From: a virus
Reading direction: 5' to 3' (one strand)
IMG/VR virus record: IMGVR_UViG_3300008448_000630
Span: 1-24,234 of that record
Length of the DNA stretch: 24,234 nt
Below are positions 1 to 7,100 of the stretch, in pieces. The translations under genes and the position numbers were made by a program. Position 1 is the stretch's first letter. Each line of letters starts with the position of its first letter. The notes beneath the pieces were generated by a model. It was given only the letters and a program-made list of their open reading frames with translations. It did no database searches and was not told where the DNA came from.

Positions 1-87
1 ATGTCACATTCCTATAGCGCTAGACCCTCCCCGCTAGGTCATCACAACCAGGCCAGGGCTGGGTACTTCAACTTAGAATACCAAACA
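1..87. other. Non-coding end of window
   Basis: No gene starts in this stretch: both minus-strand ATG codons meet a stop within a few codons. It lies between the scaffold terminator and the next gene beyond the window. It would be the place for a promoter of the expected capsid gene, but I see no clear elements. Confidence 0.5.
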
Positions 88-89
88 TT

Positions 90-113
90 AAAAAAGGGCC
101 AATAACGGCCCTT
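90..113 (-). terminator. Intrinsic terminator after the scaffold gene
   Basis: On the minus strand AAGGGCC pairs with GGCCCTT around a six-base loop (101-106) and continues into a run of T (TTTTTT then AATG). It lies 19 bases after the scaffold stop. It is a convincing Rho-independent terminator and marks the end of the tail-fibre-scaffold transcript or a level-setting point before the next (probably capsid) gene. Confidence 0.85.
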
Positions 114-132
114 GAAGTATGTCAGGTTGGGG

Positions 133-885
133 TCAACCGAATGCTCGCTGGAACAGTTCTTCACGGGTAAGTGAGGACAAGTCTTCACCGGTAACACCGT
201 TAGAGTCAGTGCCGCCGTAGCCGATACCAGCACCAGATCCCTTGTTACCCTTAAAGAAGGTACCGTAGATCGGGTGGTTTTTGAACTGGCCCAGGTAGTC
301 CTCAGGGTTGACACGACGGCCCGAATCCTTGTCAAGGATCGGATCGCCAGCACTGTCAATCACGGTCACGCTGCCGTCGACTTCAAGACGAAACTGGCCA
401 CCAATTTGATTTGCTAGCATATCAAAGAAAGACACACCATCAGCCGAATCGGTGCGGCCGCCAGCGGAGAAGAATACCTTTTCAAGGGCGTAGCGCTTAC
501 GGAACTCTTGCAGTTCGCGATGGGCAGCATCTGCCTTCTTTGCAGCTTCAGCAGCTTGGCCGCCATACTTCTCTTCAAGTAGAGCAGTGCGTTCATCCGC
601 AGCGGCTTTCTCGCGGGCGGCGATCGATGCCTCCTCCTGCAGCTTGCGGTACTCGTCGGGATTGATCTGCGCAAACTTTTCTAGTTGCGCAGCTTTTTCC
701 TTTACTTCTTTCTCGTAAATTTTACGAGCTTCGCGTTCAGACTTCAAAGCCTTCAACAGGTTTTGAACTTCGTCTTCGCTATAAGCTTTGCCTTCGCCAA
801 CATCAATGTTGTCGGGGCTAGTATTAGGCATCGCGCTTGTCTCAAGCGACTGTGCGTTGTCTTCGGGCATTTTGCTAGGCGTCAC
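133..885 (-). CDS. Capsid scaffold-like protein
   Basis: The 250-residue protein is probably the internal scaffold that guides procapsid assembly. It has a long charged coiled-coil region (~35-135, EDEVQNLLKALKSEREARKI, then many E, K, A and R). A conserved-looking C-terminal domain follows (FFDMLANQIGGQFRLEVDGS, PILDKDSGRRVNPEDYLGQF, HPIYGTFFKGNKGSGAGIG) with a basic/Phe end (REELFQRAFG). This layout fits scaffold proteins encoded just before the major capsid gene in cyanophages and other tailed phages. The start is either GTG at 885 or ATG at 870 (MPEDNAQ...); neither has a Shine-Dalgarno. A strong terminator follows at 90-113, as expected before a separately controlled capsid gene. Confidence 0.75.
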   Translation of the reverse strand: MTPSKMPEDNAQSLETSAMPNTSPDNIDVGEGKAYSEDEVQNLLKALKSEREARKIYEKEVKEKAAQLEKFAQINPDEYRKLQEEASIAAREKAAADERTALLEEKYGGQAAEAAKKADAAHRELQEFRKRYALEKVFFSAGGRTDSADGVSFFDMLANQIGGQFRLEVDGSVTVIDSAGDPILDKDSGRRVNPEDYLGQFKNHPIYGTFFKGNKGSGAGIGYGGTDSNGVTGEDLSSLTREELFQRAFG

Positions 886-937
886 GCCTATAGGGCGAAA
901 TAGTGTGCCTATTAACTGTTAATTTGTTTTAATATAT
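886..937 (-). promoter_or_regulatory. Leader of the scaffold gene with two dyads
   Basis: This AT-rich spacer separates the fibre cluster from the scaffold gene. It contains ATTAACTGTTAAT (911-923), a perfect 13-base dyad. It ends in TAGGCGTCACGCCTA (876-890), a perfect 15-base dyad that overlaps the GTG start. TATATTAA lies just upstream on the minus strand and could serve as a -10 element, but no -35 box is evident. Possible promoter or operator for the head genes. Confidence 0.3.
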
Positions 938-1810
938 TTACCCATACTGATACCAAGTATTGTTGCCTAGCGGTCCACTCGTCCACCGGTAAAGGATGGC
1001 AACCTCGGTCTCCATCATCGCCTGCCCCCCGGCATTGTAGCCGTAGCTGCCATATGGTTGCGGGCCACCGCCACAGGTGGACTCTCCAAAGTTATTATGG
1101 TTACAAGGAGCACATCCACAGCAACAAGCGCAAAAAGGTGGCGCACAGCCCAATGTAAACAATATGCCACAAGTTCCATTGTTAAAATTATCCTGGCATC
1201 CACCACAATTATTAAAAGCTCCGTTTATGGTTATATATGGCCACCATCTGTAAATGACAGTGCCGTTGCCAGTATTGCATCGAGTAGAACGGGCATTATA
1301 AACATTTCCATCATTGCCATAGTACTCATACCAGCCGAATTTGGGTAATGGATCATTCACGCCGATGGTAAAGTTGAAGACCATTGGCGAGCCGCTAGAG
1401 ACTATTGCCGCCGGAGCAGCAGTACTGCCCACCTGGGCTAGCACTGCTTCATAGTTTGCATTACATGTTTTTACCAGCGGACAAGAGCATAGTGAAGTGG
1501 CTCCACCAGCAAAATTAACTGTTGCCTGTGCTAGGGCATTGAGATCCCCGCTAAGCTTGTACGTCCTTTTGACGCCGTATTGAACTTGCAAGTTGCCCGT
1601 ACAGTCTCCGGCGCCACTGCCAGCCAGGCCCCTGCAGCCACCTTGGCACTCCTGAGTGTATGGATTAAAGGTTGCGAAGTCAAGGCACTTGCACGGGTCG
1701 TTGCAGTCATAGTATTGCCCCGTAAAGGTTCCGGTCGTAGCTTGGCATTTTGCCTCACATTTATTTAAATCAGGCGGACACAACCCCAGGACAGTTGTCT
1801 GTGAAGGCAT
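938..1810 (-). CDS. Cysteine-rich virion protein (24 Cys in 290 residues)
   Basis: The protein has a cysteine-rich N-terminal part (residues ~11-65: CPPDLNKCEAKC, CNDPCKC, CQGGC) and a central beta-like segment (PMVFNFTIGVNDPLPKFGWY). A second Cys cluster (~200-255) includes CAPPFCACCCGCAPC, with five of eight residues Cys at its core. The C-terminal end is Gly/Tyr/Trp-rich (YRWTSGPLGNNTWYQYG). No signal peptide is visible. It starts inside the zinc-ribbon gene (TAATG) with GGAG seven bases upstream, so the two are made together. I recognise no family. It is similar in character, though not evidently in sequence, to the 335-residue protein at 11062-12069. Likely an exposed virion or fibre component. 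Confidence 0.72.
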   Translation of the reverse strand: MPSQTTVLGLCPPDLNKCEAKCQATTGTFTGQYYDCNDPCKCLDFATFNPYTQECQGGCRGLAGSGAGDCTGNLQVQYGVKRTYKLSGDLNALAQATVNFAGGATSLCSCPLVKTCNANYEAVLAQVGSTAAPAAIVSSGSPMVFNFTIGVNDPLPKFGWYEYYGNDGNVYNARSTRCNTGNGTVIYRWWPYITINGAFNNCGGCQDNFNNGTCGILFTLGCAPPFCACCCGCAPCNHNNFGESTCGGGPQPYGSYGYNAGGQAMMETEVAILYRWTSGPLGNNTWYQYG

Positions 1811-2199
1811 TACCTACTCCACTTATTTTTGGGGCACAACATCTTGGGTGGCCCGGCTACCCAGGTCTTGGCTTCCATGAAGCATCCACACTCGGAGCAC
1901 CTTTTTGATTCTTCTATAAAGTGTGGACAGGCTTTACATGTTTCGAATCGCTCTTGCCTAATTTCCCTGGATACTTTTCCACTGACAACAGCCTGCTTTG
2001 CTGTCTGAACAAACCCCTTGGCCATCTGGCCAATATTCGCTTTTACTCCCGTGTCATGGTCAACCTCAGAACGCTTGACGTATTTATTTGTCGTAGCCTG
2101 TAGCTCTACTCCGGCTACGTTCCTTTCTTTCGGCCACGCAGAACATGGTCCGGTTGGCAGGGCTCCACCGCTTCTAAGATCCTCGATGGAATTTATCAC
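1810..2199 (-). CDS. Zinc-ribbon protein
   Basis: The 129-residue protein has a charged N-terminal part and a C-terminal zinc-ribbon-like module. Cys88 and Cys91 (CKAC), Cys101, Cys104 and Cys106 (CSECGC), and Cys122 (MLCPKNKW) are followed by a terminal basic tail. The C..C...C..CGC...K...CP...W order is typical of a small metal-binding family scattered among phages and bacteria. The start is GTG (position 2199), 30 bases after the previous stop, with no clear ribosome site. The stop overlaps the ATG of the next gene as TAATG. A structural zinc site or an assembly or regulatory role is possible. An unusual companion for fibre genes. Confidence 0.72.
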   Translation of the reverse strand: MINSIEDLRSGGALPTGPCSAWPKERNVAGVELQATTNKYVKRSEVDHDTGVKANIGQMAKGFVQTAKQAVVSGKVSREIRQERFETCKACPHFIEESKRCSECGCFMEAKTWVAGPPKMLCPKNKWSR

Positions 2200-2229
2200 A
2201 AAACTAGAAAATCTGACCTATTATACCTA

Positions 2230-2664
2230 CTAGATCGTTATCCGAAGTATTCCGCTAGCATCCCAAACTATCCTGTATTCGTCGCCAACCGGAGCGGACA
2301 CAACCTCTCCAAAGTTAACATAAAACAATGGAGGATCATCTACGACTGTGTCATTGTAAACCATAGCATGGGAAGCTGAAAGCGTAGCGGTTGACACTGT
2401 CCAGATTACGTTATCGGCATCCAGCATTGCATCATTGGTGGTTACCTGAGTCACCGCCCAGCCAGTGATAATTTTATCATCTTGAGTATAGCCATACTGA
2501 GTTGCCAATTGCGTCGCACCAGTTTCGGCAGCAGCTTTTGTTGTTGACGCCGCCGAAAAGGTAAACGCTGAGTATAAATTTACTTTATAAGTGTGGCTAG
2601 GTAAGAAAATTCCACCGGCAATTTTAGGCAAGGTATGGTCATAGATACTAATCGTTACGGCCAT
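2230..2664 (-). CDS. Small beta tail protein, copy 3 of three paralogues
   Basis: The 144-residue protein has the same layout as the copies at 8398-8829 and 12084-12500: VTISIYDHTLPKIAGG, HTYKVNLYSAFTF, YGYTQDDKIITGWAVTQVTT, NDAMLDADNVIWT, SASHAMVYNDT, PPLFYVNFGE and EYRIVWDASGI. It begins with ATG preceded by a very AT-rich leader with no Shine-Dalgarno in register (AGGTAAG lies about 16 bases up). It follows a LamG fibre, as do its paralogues. Probable fibre partner protein. Confidence 0.75.
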   Translation of the reverse strand: MAVTISIYDHTLPKIAGGIFLPSHTYKVNLYSAFTFSAASTTKAAAETGATQLATQYGYTQDDKIITGWAVTQVTTNDAMLDADNVIWTVSTATLSASHAMVYNDTVVDDPPLFYVNFGEVVSAPVGDEYRIVWDASGILRITI

Positions 2665-2708
2665 AATAAATACTTACCTAGCATAAATTACCGAATAACC
2701 CAAGCTGT

Positions 2709-4073
2709 TTACCATGTGCTAAGATCCACTTTTTGCCATTGATTAGTGCCTGTTGCTATCAGCAATGCGTCCTCGTCCCTGGCGAGCTCGCCGTTGCGAC
2801 CGGGTTGAGTCCTGTAGACGACATCGGAAGTGCGCGACGCCCTCTCGGCAGCGGCCCACTCTAAAGTGCCGGAATTCCACTTCAGATACTGATTAGAAAG
2901 TGCGGTACTAGCGGATGGACCAACATCATCAAAATCCCTAAACTCAAATGCCGTAGTCTGCCACTGGGTAGATGTCCCATTAGTTCCTAGAGATATATGG
3001 CGATTACTTGGGTTTGAATGGGCTTTTATTGGAAGCGGATACGGACCGCTTGTCCCACTGTTCGGAATATATAGAGCAGCACCTTTGGTAACTCTGAATT
3101 CATCGATGTATCCATTGAACCTGTAGCCAGCAGCAAGTGGAGAGCCGCCAACGGTTAGGGTCGCATCGGTGGATGGCCTAAGGGGAGTCGCTACCGACGA
3201 TAACGTGGTTGTTCCATTCGCGAATATATACCAGTTGGTGCCGCCGTTCCAGCAAATCCCAAGATGTATCCATGCGTTTAGACCTACTCCTCCTAACGCG
3301 AGGTTAACACTACTGCCAGCCACGGCGAATCTTACGCTAAGCTGAGCGGATGTATTCGTTCCAAAGGTCCAATGGCTGCCAGTCGGGCCCACCGTAGCAT
3401 TGGGCCCGCCAGCCATGGCTATTATTTGGTTCGTGTTATAGCCAAGTTGGTATATCCATGCCTCTATGGTAAATGGTGCATCAAAAACATCTACGGCGTT
3501 TGGACCGCCTACAGTCAGATAGGTACCATCAACATTATTGAAATAGGCAGAAGTTCCACCAAATTTACTCTGTGCCGTACTGATTATTGGTGAACCGCTT
3601 GGCGTCACAGACAGATTGTTGAGGGAGCTGTCCGCAAAAGTGCCGTCAAAATGTAACAACGCTGCTGTTGTACTCTGTATCGGCAGCAATGCTTTAATTG
3701 CTTCTGGAACGGTTGATTTACCAGTTCCGCCTTTCGCGATTGAAACTGTGCCTGATATTTTGCTATTCTGAATAGTCCCATCTGGTATTTTAGCCGTGGT
3801 AACTGAATTGGCGTTCAGCACCATACTTGATGCACCCTCACCATTATTGCTGACTGTTATAGAACCTTTGTTTTCATTTTTTATATGACCAATAATTCTT
3901 TCGCTGGAATTATCAGCATCTAAAGAATGTAGATAAACACTACCAGCCTGTCTCTCGCATATCAACTCACCAGGTAAACAAGTATCTGTTCCGCCCGGTT
4001 CGATCGCAGTAGCTATCTGAACCTCGGAGTCTGCTGTACTCTTGTGCGCTATATGCTCGGGCTGGATTGTCAT
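2709..4073 (-). CDS. LamG tail fibre (454 residues) with LamG inserted in the scaffold
   Basis: This is the most compact version of the shared fibre scaffold. Residues 1-133 match the reference (PGELICERQAG, NENKGSITVSNNGEGASS, KGGTGKST, IKALLPIQ). Residues ~134-352 are a LamG domain (ALLHFDGTFADSSLNNLSV, SKFGGTSAYFNN, FTIEAWIYQ, YIDEFRVTKGAALY). The scaffold resumes as SNPSNRHISLGTNGTSTQWQ and ends with NQYLKWNSGTLEW and NQWQKVDLSTW. The protein stops exactly at the conserved STW that the two larger fibres continue beyond. It follows the 1416-residue gene after 45 bases and precedes a small beta protein after 44. Likely a receptor-binding fibre. Confidence 0.82.
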   Translation of the reverse strand: MTIQPEHIAHKSTADSEVQIATAIEPGGTDTCLPGELICERQAGSVYLHSLDADNSSERIIGHIKNENKGSITVSNNGEGASSMVLNANSVTTAKIPDGTIQNSKISGTVSIAKGGTGKSTVPEAIKALLPIQSTTAALLHFDGTFADSSLNNLSVTPSGSPIISTAQSKFGGTSAYFNNVDGTYLTVGGPNAVDVFDAPFTIEAWIYQLGYNTNQIIAMAGGPNATVGPTGSHWTFGTNTSAQLSVRFAVAGSSVNLALGGVGLNAWIHLGICWNGGTNWYIFANGTTTLSSVATPLRPSTDATLTVGGSPLAAGYRFNGYIDEFRVTKGAALYIPNSGTSGPYPLPIKAHSNPSNRHISLGTNGTSTQWQTTAFEFRDFDDVGPSASTALSNQYLKWNSGTLEWAAAERASRTSDVVYRTQPGRNGELARDEDALLIATGTNQWQKVDLSTW

Positions 4074-4118
4074 CAGGGTTTGAGATTGATTAAATTTTAT
4101 CCAGTAGCCTAAGTCAGT

Positions 4119-7100
4119 TTACCCGTTCGGGAACGTGGTATCGGGCCTCGTGAAATCAGATACGTAGCGAGCCACGCCTTTCGTAATTCGCAGGTCATCA
4201 ATATAACCCAAGAAATTTATGCCAATAGCACTACTGGTAAGGCCAGTCACGTCTACCGTGCTATTGAAAGAAGGCAATGTAAAGGAAGTTGAGCTACCGC
4301 TGGCCATGCTCTTCTGAGAGCCATTAACAAATATCCTGCACGTGCCTGAACTTCTGGTAAATGCCACATGAATCCAGGTATTGAGACAAACCGCTTGGGC
4401 GATATCTACGCTGTATATATCAGAAAGAGTGCCAACGTTTAAGCTTGCTTGTAACCTGTATCCAAATCCAGCATCTCCATACCTGAAGACAAATCCAGAG
4501 CCACCATAGTTAATAGAGAATATCGTTGGATTATTTGCGTAAACATATGGCACGGCACCACTCGTAGTAGATGTGACGTAAACCCAAGCTTCAACTGTAA
4601 AGTCGCCTGTTCCAAAGGCAAAGCCACTTGGTGTCCCCGTCGAGAGGTAGTCGCCAGTCCCATCAAAGAAAGCGCTCGAGCCACCAAATTTACTTCGCGT
4701 TGTACTGATCTGAGCGTTGCCGAAGGGAGTTATGGTCAAGCTATTCAGACTGCTATCAGCGAATGCCGTGCTACCATTCGTGCCATTAGCACGTAGTAAC
4801 AAACTGACATTACTGAAACTCGGATCGGTTACCACTGGATCGGGAACGTCGGGGAATGCAGTAGTACGTGGAATAAAATCCCCCACATAGCGGGCCACCC
4901 CCTTGGTGATACGAAGGTCGTCAATGTTGCCCTGGAAGTTCGTGCCAATCGTGACATTCGTCAGACTAGTTACGTTTGCTGTGCTGACAAAGGAAATAAA
5001 TTGGAAAAAGGCTGAGCCAGTGCCCACGGACAGGTATTGTTGATTGCCGTTAATGAATAATCGGCAAACGCTTGAACTTCTAGTGAAGGCAATATGAACC
5101 CAGGTGTTCAGGTACGTAGATTGCGAAATATTCGCGTAGTAAGTATTGGCCGCCGTGGCAGAATCGAGAGTTACCTGTAATCTATACACATACGGAGAAG
5201 CGCTGTCCGCATACCTGACAGTAAGGGAGGTACTCCCATAATTCATTGTCAATATCTGGGGAAATGATAAGGTGCTAGCCGTGATACGGACCCAAGCCTC
5301 GACTGTGAAGTCCCCAGTCCCGAAGGTTAGGGCACTTGTTATTGCGGGAGAAAGGAAGTCGCCCGTTCCATCGAACAGCCCACTCGAACCCCCGAACTTG
5401 CTTTGAGCAGTACTAATCTGTGCATTGCCGCTGGGAGTGACTGTCAACGCGTTAGGACTGCTGTCCGTAAATGTGGTGCTACCGTTGCTGCCATCCATGT
5501 GCAACAGGAGTCCAACGTTCGCGAAATGAGGGTCGGTTGACGACTCTGGTGGTACCGCTGTTGGGGCGGGTGGAAACGCGAAAGCCCTTGGCGTAAATGC
5601 TGTCCAGTAGCGTGCCACTCCCTTGGTTATCCTGACTTCGTCTATCCAACCCATGAAAACATTTCGAAAAGTATCAAGGTTGGTAAACGGCGTGTATGCT
5701 CCAATTCTCATAGGGGCGGTGGTTGCTGGGCAGAAGTCTGTAGTTATCGAAGTATCTGTTCCCACCTGTGTTCCATTAACAAACAGGCGGAGTACGTTGC
5801 CATTGCGTACTGCAGCAACGTGGTACCATACGCCCGCTGTCGAGAATGCGAAAGCGCCCGAGGCTGATCCCTGGGTCCCGCCACCGCTATTGAAGCCCCA
5901 CAAGAATTGCAGGGCACTGGTACCAGCGTAAAAGCTGAACACGTTTTCAGTAGTCGAAGCATTGGATTGAGAAACTATAGCGTATGTACTGGGTCCCTGG
6001 CCATTGACGAGAGTTGGTCTAATCCAGGCCTCTATTGTAAAGTTTCCAGTGCTAAAATGATGTACGCTACTTGCTGGGAAGGTTACGAAACTACCAACGA
6101 TACCCGGTCCCTCGACACCATTGAAGTATACACTTGCGCCGCCAAACTTGCTTTGTAAAGTGCTAATAAATGCTCCATTTTGAGCTGATTGCGTTCCATC
6201 GAACCTATACTGACTATTATCAACAAAACTATTGCTGCCATCTGCATTATCAAAGTGAACCAGTAGAGTAGTATTGTTAAAGAATTCATCAGCAACTCCA
6301 GCCAAGGGGGGATAAGTGAAACTAGCAGTTGTCATCGAAGGCGATCTTAATAGCGTGTAATTCCACGCGCTATAGGGAATGCGTCGCCATGTATTTGTCG
6401 CGGTACAGATATAAAGGTACTCCAGATCTTTAGACACTTGACCAGCCTTCCCGAGTGCAGTTGGACTAGCTGGAGTTGGCCAAGATATGTTTTCAGTTGG
6501 AACCCAGTTAGAGCTGGTCGAGTCCCACCTAAGGCACTGGTCATTTTCGGCGATAGTCTGAGGCAACGCGCTATTGACGATCTGGGCTCCGCCAACGGAA
6601 GTTATAGCTAATGCATTAGTACTAGAATCCGTAAATGTTGTCGAGCCGCTAATCCCGTCCATTCGAAGCAGCGCACTGACACTGGACCAGTTCGGGTCAC
6701 TGACTCCCTCCAGGAAAGGCGCGGTGGGCGTGAAGTCCGCGCTATAACGGGCGACACCTTTCGTGACCCGGAAATTATCCAAGTAGCCATTGAGGAAGTA
6801 AGAGGCCGCGTCGCCCAGTCGCCCTATTACGCAGCCAGTGGCGAGCGATAGGGTTACGCTATACGAGTACTCCGAATCCCTTATCCCGTTAATGTAATAG
6901 CGCCATGTCGTACCGCTTCGAACCAAGGCGATATGATTCCATTGATTCAGGGGAATTGTGGATGCCGATAACGCTCTGTCAGCACCATTCGAGAAAACCT
7001 GAAGCTTGCCCGTCGATGTGATATACCACACCATTGCGTTGACCCTTGAACCCGTGCCGCCGATCGGAATGGTGTCAAAAATTGAGTAATTATTATAAGA

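Noticed and set aside
42-359. 105-codon minus-strand frame overlapping the scaffold gene end
   Set aside because: It starts inside the scaffold gene in another frame, runs through the terminator and has no recognisable protein character.
876-898. CTATAGGGCGA on the plus strand, similar to a T7-type promoter core
   Set aside because: The -17 to -6 part does not match, it would read against every gene, and no phage RNA polymerase gene is visible.
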